Assembly: GCA_964473465.1 (NCBI GenBank)
Contig: CAYYPE010000016.1
Location: forward strand, 1-39,908
DNA: 39,908 bases
From: CALHRB01 sp964473465
GTDB lineage: Bacteria; Bacteroidota; Ignavibacteria; Kapaibacteriales; UBA2268
Reading direction: 5' to 3'
How positions within the stretch are numbered: the first letter of the stretch is position 1; the number at the start of each line of letters is the position of its first letter. This document shows positions 25,650-34,658 of this stretch, one piece after another. The notes under the pieces are model-generated. The model ran no database searches and was not told where the DNA came from. It saw only the letters and a list, made by a program, of their open reading frames with translations. The translations under genes were made by a program, and so were the position numbers.

Positions 25650-26462
25650 TTATTTTTTTATAACCCAAATTTCCTGACTTCCGGCAATCTGATAATCAGT
25701 GTCTTTTATATGATTAACAATATTAAAATCTTTTAGCAGAACATTTTTCATAAATTTCTCACCTTGAAAAACAGCCATTATCCTTGAACCAAGTTTGACA
25801 TTAGCCCTGACAACAATTTCACCTGAATCATATTTCTTCATTTCGGAGCTTGTTAATTTTTTCTTAGCATAATAATCTCCATGAACAGTGAAAAGGAAGA
25901 GACCTCCCGGTTTGAGTATCCTCAATATTTCTACGAGCCACTCTCTTTGGTATATTTCTGTCAGGTGGGTAAAAACTGAGGGAGCATAAACAAAATCAAA
26001 ATAATCCTCGGAGAAAATTGTTGGAGGATGATAATCATTTTTTGTAAAAATTATATCCTGATATACTTTCCTACACCAATCTATCATTTTCTCATCAACA
26101 TCGCTACCATATATTTTTGATTTAGGGAATTCAATCCTTATATTTGAAATAATTCTTCCAACACCACAGCCCCATTCAAGGATCGTTGGATTACTAATTT
26201 CGGATAGTGAAGTATAGATTTCTTTTATACTTTTTGCAGCTTTTTTTCCACTATCAAAAAAAAGTTCGTAACTAGTTCTTCCAAAGGTTTCATAAATCAA
26301 ATTTATTGGAGGATAAATTAAATCAGGATTATTTTTTTTAAATTTTTTATTTTTAAAAAAATACTTAATCCAAAAGTATCGGTATCTAAACTTTTCAGCA
26401 AAACTAAGTAAATGCAATACCCTAAGCAATCCTGAAAAAAACTGTTTGATACTAAAGCTCAT
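25650..26462 (-). CDS. SAM-dependent methyltransferase, class I
   Basis: 270 residues. A Rossmann methyltransferase domain (about 85-200) shows motif I 'ILEWGCGVGRII', 'IYGSDVDEKMIDWC', and the post-motif 'YFDFVYAPSVFTHL' and 'EILRILKPGGLFLFTVHG'. This is the Methyltransf_11/25 type seen in many glycan clusters. The substrate is not identifiable. Since it sits next to an ABC exporter whose ATPase has extra recognition domains, capping of a glycan chain end is a reasonable guess (in E. coli O8/O9a systems a methyl group marks the end), but nothing in this sequence proves it. Its ATG overlaps the stop of the gene before it (ATGA). Confidence 0.85.
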   Translation of the reverse strand: MSFSIKQFFSGLLRVLHLLSFAEKFRYRYFWIKYFFKNKKFKKNNPDLIYPPINLIYETFGRTSYELFFDSGKKAAKSIKEIYTSLSEISNPTILEWGCGVGRIISNIRIEFPKSKIYGSDVDEKMIDWCRKVYQDIIFTKNDYHPPTIFSEDYFDFVYAPSVFTHLTEIYQREWLVEILRILKPGGLFLFTVHGDYYAKKKLTSSEMKKYDSGEIVVRANVKLGSRIMAVFQGEKFMKNVLLKDFNIVNHIKDTDYQIAGSQEIWVIKK

Positions 26463-28150
26463 TTTCCTATCACAACGACAATTTTACTTTCCCAGATTTT
26501 ATTAGTTTCTATGTCTGATGCTTGAAGTAAAACAATATATTGACCCGGAGATAATAATTGGTCATTTTTATTTTTTCCATTCCATTGAATTGAACCGACA
26601 GAAGTAGAAATTCTATTATTCACAGGCTCATAAACCAGAAAACCGGCAGCATCAAAAATTTTAGCATTAATCAAAGCATCTTTAAAAGGTAGTTCGTAGT
26701 GGATTTCAATGTGAGAATCAATTCCTTGGCTAAAAGGAGAAAAAGGATTTGGTTCAGCGGTCATGAACCCCTCAGGATTGATATTTTCTGAAATGCTATT
26801 TTCTTTTGCAGGCGTTCCTCCGGATTCACTCCTTGAGGAAGTCCAACTCGTTTTTTCGTAAGATTTAAGATTAACGTTAATTTTTTCCAAACTTATATCT
26901 TTTGAATGACTTAAAGATGAAATATGCATAGAAGGATCATAGTTAACAGAATCCATAATTAAACCATTTGGATCTGCAATTATTAATTTATCCCCGTCAG
27001 CCAATAAATTAAAACCTGTATGCTTAACAAGAACATTTTTTGCACCTATCAATTCAGGAAATTTATTATAAAATGTTGTCTCTAATGCAAATAAAAAATA
27101 GCTTTTAGGTTCAATTATAACAGATTCCTTTATTTTAAAAGTATCGCTTTTTGTTCTGTTCTGCTTGTTTGCTATAAACCAATTATGAAAATCTATAGTA
27201 TCAAATGTTGAATTATAAAATTCTAAGTATTCTGAATTATTGGTTGAAACATCGAACATAATTTCATTAAATGCAATAGAATTAAAGGGATAACTGTTAT
27301 ATAAGTCAAAATAAAGTTTGGCAAGAGTATCGTTTTTATTATTTATTAAAACAGTCAAAAGACATTTATAATACCCTTTTTTAGAAAATTTTGCAGCTAT
27401 CGGATCATATTGAACATACATTTGAAAACTTTTTTCATTGGTAGAGGCTATATGAGAACCATTGAGGATTATTTCATCGTCAGCAAAGAGATTATTACGA
27501 TTCAAATCTGCAGAAATTTCAAAATTAAAAAATGATAGATTTTTCCTTCCAGAGTTTAAGAAGTTAAAAATTATATTTTTGTTGATGTCCCTTGATAATG
27601 AAATTTGAACTGCTAATTCCCTGATTGCATTACAGTTTTCATATCCCGCAGTGGCACTATCTGGAGAACAAGACGCTGCCCAGTTATCTTTGGAAACCGC
27701 AGGAGCCATCCAATCTATTCTCTCTAATGATTTTCCTGATTTTCCCCATTTCATATCATAATAAACAGAATCAATAACCGATAAATCACTCTGTCTTATA
27801 ACAATTAGATCATTTGTGTTATTAAACGTAGGTAATTTATTCATCTGAATAATCAGACATTCATCCGGAATTTTTCTTCTATTTTTTAATTCAGTTGAAT
27901 CTTTTGTCAGTATTGCAAATTTTTTGGATTGTAATGTGAAATCAGGAATGGATACATTTGAATTTGTAGCATCATTAATTAAACATTCTTTACAAGTAAA
28001 ATCTGTTTCTTGAAAATTATATAATTCCACCCATTCAGGTTCAGAATTTATTGGTGCAGGCTGAACTTCATTAATAACTACATTTGCATTTAAGGAACAG
28101 GTGATAAAATTCCAAAAAATAAAAATTATTATGGTTAATTCAATTTTCAT
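26459..28150 (-). CDS. Secreted lamin-tail-domain protein
   Basis: 563 residues. After a signal peptide ending near CSLNA there are two lamin-tail (LTD) domains: about 24-175 ('VVINEVQPAPINSEPEWVEL' ... 'GKSLERIDW') and about 290-450 ('IAFNEIMFDVSTNNSEYLEF' ... 'DISLEKINV'). The C-terminus is a FlgD-like Ig unit ('IQWNGKNKNDQLLSPGQYIVLL'), a common terminal module of secreted FCB proteins. Extracellular LTD proteins often accompany nucleases or surface structures; no enzymatic domain is seen. It overlaps the preceding GAF gene by 11 bases and the following methyltransferase by 4, so it is translationally coupled. Confidence 0.82.
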   Translation of the reverse strand: MKIELTIIIFIFWNFITCSLNANVVINEVQPAPINSEPEWVELYNFQETDFTCKECLINDATNSNVSIPDFTLQSKKFAILTKDSTELKNRRKIPDECLIIQMNKLPTFNNTNDLIVIRQSDLSVIDSVYYDMKWGKSGKSLERIDWMAPAVSKDNWAASCSPDSATAGYENCNAIRELAVQISLSRDINKNIIFNFLNSGRKNLSFFNFEISADLNRNNLFADDEIILNGSHIASTNEKSFQMYVQYDPIAAKFSKKGYYKCLLTVLINNKNDTLAKLYFDLYNSYPFNSIAFNEIMFDVSTNNSEYLEFYNSTFDTIDFHNWFIANKQNRTKSDTFKIKESVIIEPKSYFLFALETTFYNKFPELIGAKNVLVKHTGFNLLADGDKLIIADPNGLIMDSVNYDPSMHISSLSHSKDISLEKINVNLKSYEKTSWTSSRSESGGTPAKENSISENINPEGFMTAEPNPFSPFSQGIDSHIEIHYELPFKDALINAKIFDAAGFLVYEPVNNRISTSVGSIQWNGKNKNDQLLSPGQYIVLLQASDIETNKIWESKIVVVIGK

Positions 28151-28610
28151 TACTGTAAAATTTAATTACTTTTTGAATATCCGATGACTCACACAAATTT
28201 AGCAAAAAAGAATGAAATTTTTCTTCATCTTTTGTATCGAATCTATTTTTAATGGGGCTATCAATATCAAGCACACCGATAGTTTCACCATCGAAAAAAA
28301 ATGGAATAACCATTTCGCTTTGTGAAGCAGAATCACAGACAATATGTCCGGGAAACTTATGAACATCAGGAACAATTATTGCTTTTTTTTCAATAATAGC
28401 AGCACCACAAACTCCTTTTCCGATTGGAATTCTTATACATGCAATTTTACCCTGAAATGGACCAAGAACAAGTTCATTCCCGGAAAGCATATAAAATCCC
28501 ACCCAGTTAATATGGGGGAAGTTATGGTAAATATATGCACAAAGATTTGATGCATTTGCTATAAAATTGCTTTCGCCCGCAAATAAATCTTTAACATTCT
28601 TTACATCCAT
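28140..28610 (-). CDS. msrC: Free methionine-(R)-sulfoxide reductase (GAF domain)
   Basis: 156 residues, a single GAF domain. The three cysteines of the family are at C58, C68 and C92, with the same spacing (10 and 24) as C84, C94 and C118 of the E. coli enzyme. 'WVGFYMLSGNELVLGPFQG' and 'GVLDIDSP' are also typical. The enzyme reduces free L-methionine-R-sulfoxide in the cytoplasm using thioredoxin. It lies 7 bases after the UDP-GlcNAc epimerase gene and overlaps the LTD gene, so it appears to be a housekeeping gene inside an envelope operon. Confidence 0.93.
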   Translation of the reverse strand: MDVKNVKDLFAGESNFIANASNLCAYIYHNFPHINWVGFYMLSGNELVLGPFQGKIACIRIPIGKGVCGAAIIEKKAIIVPDVHKFPGHIVCDSASQSEMVIPFFFDGETIGVLDIDSPIKNRFDTKDEEKFHSFLLNLCESSDIQKVIKFYSNEN

Positions 28611-28617
28611 ATAGTTT

Positions 28618-29727
28618 TTATTTAACGAAGTAATTATATAATACTTTTAAAACTCTTTGACCGGTTTTTCCATCCCAGAAAACCGGTATTTTGCTATCCT
28701 TCCATTGATTATTAAGAGCTTTATTTGTAAAATTTAATAATTTATCCATATCCAAACCGACAATTTCATTTGAACCTTCGATGACGGTAATAGGTCTTTC
28801 TGTGTTTTCTCTTACGGTTATACAAGGAATTTTCAAAGCAGTTGTTTCTTCCTGAATTCCACCTGAATCAGTTATAACAAGCTTTGCATTAATCATTAAT
28901 TTTTGAAAGTCAAGATAACCAATAGGGTCAGTTAAAATCAGATTTTTTAATGATTTAACATTTTCGTTCAACCCGAATTCGTTTAATTTATTTCTTGTTC
29001 TCGGATGAATGGGAAAAATAATTTTGATTTCTTTTTGAATCTGTTCAAAAGCATTAATAATCTTAGTAAGATTTTCCTGCTGGTCAACATTCGAGGGTCT
29101 GTGAAGAGTAACTAAGATGAAATCGTTCTTTTTAATTTTTAAATCATCAAGTATTTGAGATTTTTCGGCAAGAGGTAGAAATTGAAAAAGGGTGTCAATC
29201 ATTATATTGCCAACAAAGAAAATTTTTGATTTCGGAATACCTTCTTTTATTAAATTATCATCAGCGTCTTTCGATGGAGTAAGCAAGACATCGGCAAGAG
29301 CATCTGTTACAAGTCTGTTTATTTCTTCGGGCATAGTCCTATCGTAGCTTCTCAAACCGGCTTCCAGATGAATTATTTTTATACCCATCTTTGAAGCAAC
29401 AAGAGAGCAAGCCATAGTTGAATTTACATCTCCAACGACAAGGACTGCATCGGGTTGAACGTCAAGACAGACATCCTCGAACTTTTCCATAATTTTCGCA
29501 GTTTGCTTTGAATGAGAATCAGAGCCAACTCCAAGAGAAATGTTCGGTTTTGGAATTTGCAGTTGATTGAAAAACAAGTCTGACATATTAGCATCGTAAT
29601 GCTGCCCGGTATGAACAATTATTGGTTTGAATGAATCATATTTCGAATATTCTTTCATTAATGGGGCTATTTTCATAAAGTTTGGTCTTGCCCCTACGAC
29701 ATTGATTATTTTTATTTTGTTAACCAT
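28618..29727 (-). CDS. wecB: UDP-N-acetylglucosamine 2-epimerase (non-hydrolysing)
   Basis: 369 residues, the family's usual length. Visible motifs are 'VVGARPNFMKIAPLM', 'HTGQHYDANMS', 'HLEAGLRSYDRTMPEEINR', 'VTLHRPSNVD' and 'VITDSGGIQEE'. It converts UDP-GlcNAc to UDP-ManNAc, a precursor of surface glycans. Its start overlaps the end of the membrane glycosyltransferase gene by 16 bases. The place in the operon next to a glycosyltransferase and, further on, an ABC glycan exporter supports a role in surface polysaccharide synthesis. Confidence 0.96.
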   Translation of the reverse strand: MVNKIKIINVVGARPNFMKIAPLMKEYSKYDSFKPIIVHTGQHYDANMSDLFFNQLQIPKPNISLGVGSDSHSKQTAKIMEKFEDVCLDVQPDAVLVVGDVNSTMACSLVASKMGIKIIHLEAGLRSYDRTMPEEINRLVTDALADVLLTPSKDADDNLIKEGIPKSKIFFVGNIMIDTLFQFLPLAEKSQILDDLKIKKNDFILVTLHRPSNVDQQENLTKIINAFEQIQKEIKIIFPIHPRTRNKLNEFGLNENVKSLKNLILTDPIGYLDFQKLMINAKLVITDSGGIQEETTALKIPCITVRENTERPITVIEGSNEIVGLDMDKLLNFTNKALNNQWKDSKIPVFWDGKTGQRVLKVLYNYFVK

Positions 29728-31928
29728 TTCACGTATAAATAAGCGGGTTCGGATTTAATATTTTCCCTATTATCATAGAGCCTTATTTCATAACGGTTAC
29801 TCTTCCTGCGTTTGAGAAAATTTGAAGGAAAAGTTGCTATAAGGTAATCTTTTGTATAATTTGTATTAATTGTTTTTACTGTTGTTTCGTTGATGACAAC
29901 CAGAGTATTATCGTTATGATTTTCCGTTTTAAGATAAATATAAAAACTGACTGAGTCCTTAGGAACTCTAATTGTATCCGGAAAAATGGAATTAATCTTC
30001 AGAAATTCGGTTGCCTTTGTTGTTTCGTCGGTTCTGACTCTTGTTAAATCAAATGGGATTTTGTAAATATTATAATTTTCAGTTGAATATTCTTTGAGTA
30101 GATTAGGTTTTTGGGTAGATATGACCGAATCCTCTTTGGCTTCAGTAATAAAAAGTCCCTCACCTAATATGATGAATGGATCATATAAATTTTTTATTTC
30201 GATTGGAACCATATTTTCTGTAACAAACCAAAGACCAAGTTGTTTTCTCAGAAAAACATTATTCAAAATTTTTGTAAATCTACTATAAAGATCATCCTTG
30301 CTTCGGATATCGATTCTATGGGGATATTCCCCATTATTAGCCCAGAAGCCAATAATAAAATACAGATAAACATCACTGCACCAGCTAATACCATTATAAA
30401 TTATTATCCTGTTACCATAGGGGATTTTGTCTTTATATGCCTGATAAAGCTTTTTACCGGGTATATAACCTAATCCCCATTCAGGTTTCCCATACTTTGC
30501 TGCAAGATCACCAAATGCATATATGTAAGCAAATAAGTATAAAGGTAAAGAAACTGCAAACATATATATAATTGCTTTTTTCTGATTTTTATAGATAAGA
30601 AAAGAAATAATAATAACTGTTAATACTGCATAAATGATCAAAAACCAATGTTGCTTATAAATATAAACATCCAGAGCATTAAACCTTAGAATAAAGAAAT
30701 CACTTAATTTCCAGATTGAACCCTTTATTAAACCGAAATATGATACTAAAATAATTGCCAGACTAAAAATTGAAGCTAAAATAAGTCTTAATATTAGAAT
30801 ATTTTTATTCAGATTTAATTCTGAAAATTTCTTAATAGCAACAAAAGCATATATAAGCCAGAATATTCCAACATAGAAAGTATATCTTGCAAGTAAATAA
30901 TAATTCTCAAGATAGTAAGGAAAATATGCAAATCTTAAAATTACAAAGAGAAACAAACCCGTCATTATAATTATAAAAAATAAATAGACGTTCTCTTTTT
31001 TACTGATAAATGCCCTGAATGAATTAACTGGTTTAAGCAAAATACCGGACAAGAATGGAGCTATAGACAAAAATAGATAGAAAAGATATATTACGATCAT
31101 TATGGCTCTAAGTTCGTAGGGGTTATAAGCTATAGCGCCAGTTTGAGTTGCAACCGCAACAGGTGCACCTGCAGCTTTACGTGTAACAAATTCAACGACA
31201 TCTCCACTCGTCTTTAATAAGACCTGTGGGAAAAAAGCTATAATGGCAATACAAGTTGCGAATACAAATAACCAAATCCTGATACCAAATGTTTTTATTG
31301 GTTTGGCGCTTTTTTCTTCATTTGGTAGCCACCAAATAAGAAAAAAAGCTGGCAGTATAGCAAAACCCTGATCACGGGTTATTAACGAAAGCCCTAATAA
31401 AACTCCAAACAATATAACCCATTTTTCCTTTAGTTCATTTCTCGCTTTAAAAAAAGCATATACTGTCATAACAAACATCGGAAAAAATAAATTCTCTGTC
31501 ATAACAGTTTGAGGGAATGTGTAATGATAAGGTAAAAAGGTTGAAATAATTGCAGGATAAATTGCATCTTTTCTATCAAGGAACATTCTGGATAATAACC
31601 AAACCGGGAAAACCAAAGTGGAAGATAAAAAAGCATTAATAATCAGCATCGCTAAATGAAAATTATCACCAGCGAAGAATGAAGGGGCAAGAATAAATGG
31701 ATAGACATAGGGGACTTTTGCGATTTTAATCTTAAAAATATCGAGATGATAAAATGCCCAAGCCAAATCTTTATAATATACTTCATCTCCAAGTATTTCT
31801 GGTCCGGGAACAAAAAAAGAAAAAATAATTTTTATAATCACATTGAAAAAATACAAAGCCAGAACGAAAAAAGTGAATTTTCTCTTTTCATCTGACATTA
31901 TCCATTCATAGGTGCTTTTTAAATTCAT
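29712..31928 (-). CDS. Polytopic membrane glycosyltransferase (GT39/GT83-like, ArnT/PMT fold)
   Basis: 738 residues. About a dozen membrane helices fill residues 18-480, then a periplasmic C-terminal part. The first loop carries 'GPEILGDEVYYKDLAWAFYH', with the acidic GDE typical of lipid-linked-sugar transferases of the GT-C fold. 'QTVMTENLFFPMFV' and 'LITRDQGFAILPAFFLIWW' are also family-like. It probably transfers a sugar from a polyprenyl phosphate donor on the periplasmic side to a glycan, lipid or protein acceptor; which one cannot be told. It lies between a lipoprotein gene (18-base gap) and wecB (overlap). Confidence 0.85.
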   Translation of the reverse strand: MNLKSTYEWIMSDEKRKFTFFVLALYFFNVIIKIIFSFFVPGPEILGDEVYYKDLAWAFYHLDIFKIKIAKVPYVYPFILAPSFFAGDNFHLAMLIINAFLSSTLVFPVWLLSRMFLDRKDAIYPAIISTFLPYHYTFPQTVMTENLFFPMFVMTVYAFFKARNELKEKWVILFGVLLGLSLITRDQGFAILPAFFLIWWLPNEEKSAKPIKTFGIRIWLFVFATCIAIIAFFPQVLLKTSGDVVEFVTRKAAGAPVAVATQTGAIAYNPYELRAIMIVIYLFYLFLSIAPFLSGILLKPVNSFRAFISKKENVYLFFIIIMTGLFLFVILRFAYFPYYLENYYLLARYTFYVGIFWLIYAFVAIKKFSELNLNKNILILRLILASIFSLAIILVSYFGLIKGSIWKLSDFFILRFNALDVYIYKQHWFLIIYAVLTVIIISFLIYKNQKKAIIYMFAVSLPLYLFAYIYAFGDLAAKYGKPEWGLGYIPGKKLYQAYKDKIPYGNRIIIYNGISWCSDVYLYFIIGFWANNGEYPHRIDIRSKDDLYSRFTKILNNVFLRKQLGLWFVTENMVPIEIKNLYDPFIILGEGLFITEAKEDSVISTQKPNLLKEYSTENYNIYKIPFDLTRVRTDETTKATEFLKINSIFPDTIRVPKDSVSFYIYLKTENHNDNTLVVINETTVKTINTNYTKDYLIATFPSNFLKRRKSNRYEIRLYDNRENIKSEPAYLYVKWLTK

Positions 31929-31946
31929 TCGGTTTTGTTGAAATTA

Positions 31947-32381
31947 CTATTGCACTGTAAAGTAAACATTTTTGGACTTCAGCCCGGTTTCTGTGTCGAG
32001 TAGAAATATTTCATAGGAACCCGGCTCAGAATATAATTCTTTAGGAACAACAAAAGAAAGAAGAGTTAGTTCAGGATTTTTATCTGCTCGCAATTGTCTG
32101 CCTTCCCAAACAACAATCACGGATTTTTTTAAATTCTTAACTTCCATCCAGATGACAGATTTACCGTCGTGAAGATTAAAATCCTGACCAGCAAAGGTAG
32201 TTTTTGGGTCATATTTCAAAATCTGAGGTGCAAGAGAATCGGATGGATTATCGTGTTTTCTTTCTGCCCGATTTCTTTCCAGTTCGCGGATTTGATTTTC
32301 TTTATCTGTATTGTTGTTGTTACAGGATAAAAAAATAATTCCCAGAAAAAAAATTAATATCACATAATTAATTCGATGCAT
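31947..32381 (-). CDS. Small lipoprotein, unknown function
   Basis: 144 residues. A signal peptide with lipobox IFLSC20 is followed by an Asn-rich spacer, a charged segment, and a beta-rich domain (about 60-143: 'ILKYDPKTTFAGQDFN', 'VVWEGRQLRADKNPEL', 'YEIFLLDTETGLKSKNVYFTV') that reads like an Ig/IPT-type fold. I do not recognise a specific family. It is tightly packed (16 and 18 bases) between the beta-propeller-like gene and the glycosyltransferase. Confidence 0.78.
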   Translation of the reverse strand: MHRINYVILIFFLGIIFLSCNNNNTDKENQIRELERNRAERKHDNPSDSLAPQILKYDPKTTFAGQDFNLHDGKSVIWMEVKNLKKSVIVVWEGRQLRADKNPELTLLSFVVPKELYSEPGSYEIFLLDTETGLKSKNVYFTVQ

Positions 32382-32397
32382 ATTCTTTCAAATTTTA

Positions 32398-33651
32398 CTA
32401 TTTACAATAAATAAAATAAAGCTTGTTACCTAATATTCCAAGAGCTTCGTATCTTTGTTTTTTCCAATTATAAATTGGTTCGGACATCTCATCCATCATT
32501 TTACTTGCGGAAAGAGTATTTTTTTCAAGATTTCTTATGACAAGGGCTGAACTTGTTGAATACGCAATTGAGGGTTCGCCGGGTTTTTTTACAAAATTTC
32601 CTTTTAAATCAATTTCCTGATTCATTGAATAACGCCTTCCATTAATATTTACATAACAATCCAGATCGCAGCCCAAAAAAAATATGTCTTTGCCATCGAA
32701 AGTAAAAAGAGGCTTTGTTGAATTATTTCCAGCAATATATTCAGTATTACTATAGACTATATAAAATTGATTATTTTTTTTTGCTTTAAAAGCAACTATT
32801 TCAAGAACAGGATTAATTTCAATATTGCCAACCCAATCATATACCCTGCTTACAAGTGGTTCATAATAGTTATCATTTATAGTTAAAACAATTTGCTCAT
32901 ATTTGGTTCTTTCAATAGCTATTGCAGCAATAGTGCCTTCTGGATTCATCTTTGAGTCAATGATTCTATTGAAAGGTTCGGAAATCGATTCACGATCTTT
33001 GAATATTTCCCAACTATTACCGAGTTTGGCAGCATAGAGAAAAGAACCATCATTCCAATATCCGATAGCCTTTACTGCGTCAAATCTTGGTCCTTGATTA
33101 TTCCCAAGCCTAACATAGAACCCACCATCTCTTTTAGTTACAATTGCTTTTCTTTTTGTATCCAAAGAAATATATATTGTTGTAACGTCAGGTATATCTA
33201 AATCTTTAGAAGAACCAAACTTGACATTACCATTGCTTTCAATTTTGCCCGAGAGACTTTGCCTGCCTTCAGTTGTGTATGAAAAGAATAAATTCTTTGA
33301 GTCAGGGGTAAAGAATAACTGCCCGACTCTGAAAGCCTTAAGATATAAAGTAGTGTCATTTGTCAGCAGATGCCAGTAATTTCCATCATCTTTAGCATAA
33401 CAAGCCCATCTTTTACCATCCCTTGAAAACCTAATATCTTGAATACCTGAAAAAATCTCTGATTGTTTTCCATTAACATAAAGTCTGAATCTATTTGTAT
33501 AAGGCTTGGTTATTGCCCACCAGTTTCCTGTTGAATCTATTCCATATTTATCAATCTTTTCAGAACCATCAATAACAATATCATCGAAGCACTGCTGTGA
33601 ATAAACAGTAACGAAAATCTGAAAAATCAATACTATTACAATTCTAATCAT
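32398..33651 (-). CDS. Secreted protein with WD40/TolB-like propeller repeats
   Basis: 417 residues with a signal peptide ending near VYSQQ. The rest is beta-rich with recurring 'RFSRDGKRWACYAKD', 'LFFTPDSKNLFFSYT', 'MNPEGTIAAIAIER' and 'PLFTFDGKDIFFLG' blades, which fit a TolB/PD40-type beta propeller in the periplasm or at the surface. No catalytic motif, lipobox or sorting domain is evident. It is 54 bases after the biotin ligase gene. Function unknown. Confidence 0.75.
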   Translation of the reverse strand: MIRIVIVLIFQIFVTVYSQQCFDDIVIDGSEKIDKYGIDSTGNWWAITKPYTNRFRLYVNGKQSEIFSGIQDIRFSRDGKRWACYAKDDGNYWHLLTNDTTLYLKAFRVGQLFFTPDSKNLFFSYTTEGRQSLSGKIESNGNVKFGSSKDLDIPDVTTIYISLDTKRKAIVTKRDGGFYVRLGNNQGPRFDAVKAIGYWNDGSFLYAAKLGNSWEIFKDRESISEPFNRIIDSKMNPEGTIAAIAIERTKYEQIVLTINDNYYEPLVSRVYDWVGNIEINPVLEIVAFKAKKNNQFYIVYSNTEYIAGNNSTKPLFTFDGKDIFFLGCDLDCYVNINGRRYSMNQEIDLKGNFVKKPGEPSIAYSTSSALVIRNLEKNTLSASKMMDEMSEPIYNWKKQRYEALGILGNKLYFIYCK

Positions 33652-33705
33652 AATTTTAGATATTTTTTTCAGTACAAAAATAAGAAAAATAGATTAGAGT
33701 ATTAT

Positions 33706-34653
33706 TTAATTCATTATTTCCGGGCGACCATTAATAATTGGTACATCTGAATTATCAATGAACAGCTCAAGATTGTTGCCAATTTCTGTAACAGTTCCTT
33801 CGTGAAGGATTTTTGGCTCTTCATTTATTAGAGGGTCAGACCATATTCTGACTTTTTTTCCTAAAAGTAAAGAATGCTTTTTATACTCCTCTATAATTCT
33901 TTCACTATTGCCTTCTAGGACTAAATCATAATTAGTTTTTATCTCATTAATCAAATGCTTAAATGTAACGACTTCAGTAATTTTATCATCCTGGATCTGC
34001 TCATTAATATTTGTTATTGAAGGTACAAATTTTGTTGGTTCAACTTCTGGTTTTGAGCAAACGTTAACTCCTATACCAATTACAACGCCTTTAATTTCCC
34101 TCTTCATTTGAACGGTGTGTGCAAGAACACCAGCAACCTTCGAGTTCCCAAAAAAAATATCATTTACCCATTTTATCATTGGATGAATCTTAAAATTCCC
34201 TGATTTCTGAATGGCTTTTAAGGTTGAAACAGCAGCAAGTGCGAGAAAAACCCCTGTGGGATTTTCTACTTCAATATCTGGTCTTAGATAAACCGAAAGA
34301 TGTATGTTCCCCATTTCCGCTTTCCATGGGCGATTTCTGAAACCGTGTAATTTTTTACTTGTTCCTGTCAGACAGATTGTTTTTTCATCTAATTTTTGAT
34401 TTTTTCCCATTAATTCGACCAGAATATCATATTGAGATTTTTCTGATTCTTTGACGATAATACATTTGTTCCAAAAATCATGTTCGAGATAAGAACTATA
34501 AATATCATTATCCTCAAAAAAATTTTCTTTAAGAAAATTCAAATTGGACTCAGAATGATTTATATAATTTCCAAATTCTGAATCTGGAAAGTATATTTTA
34601 GCATAATCAATATCATCGCTTAGTATTATCATAGTTTTTTCTGATTTTTTCAA
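33706..34653 (-). CDS. birA: Biotin-protein ligase, divergent form
   Basis: 315 residues. The central and C-terminal part has the BPL/LplA catalytic fold: 'GFRNRPWKAEMGNIHLSVYL' for the nucleotide loop, 'MIKWVNDIFFGNSKVAGVLAHT' with the conserved KW.ND and K..GVL, 'VVIGIGVNV', and a small SH3-like end ('LLLGKKVRIWSD', 'GTVTEIGNNLELFI'). It attaches biotin to AccB. Compared with the usual GRGxxGRxW, the leading Gly-Arg is missing and the loop reads HGFRNRPW. The first about 85 residues have no helix-turn-helix, so it is not a BirA-type repressor. Probably the functional ligase for the accB product in this window, though lipoate ligase-like activity cannot be ruled out. It lies 5 bases after the TonB receptor. 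Confidence 0.85.
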   Translation of the reverse strand: MKKSEKTMIILSDDIDYAKIYFPDSEFGNYINHSESNLNFLKENFFEDNDIYSSYLEHDFWNKCIIVKESEKSQYDILVELMGKNQKLDEKTICLTGTSKKLHGFRNRPWKAEMGNIHLSVYLRPDIEVENPTGVFLALAAVSTLKAIQKSGNFKIHPMIKWVNDIFFGNSKVAGVLAHTVQMKREIKGVVIGIGVNVCSKPEVEPTKFVPSITNINEQIQDDKITEVVTFKHLINEIKTNYDLVLEGNSERIIEEYKKHSLLLGKKVRIWSDPLINEEPKILHEGTVTEIGNNLELFIDNSDVPIINGRPEIMN

Positions 34654-34658
34654 ATTAT

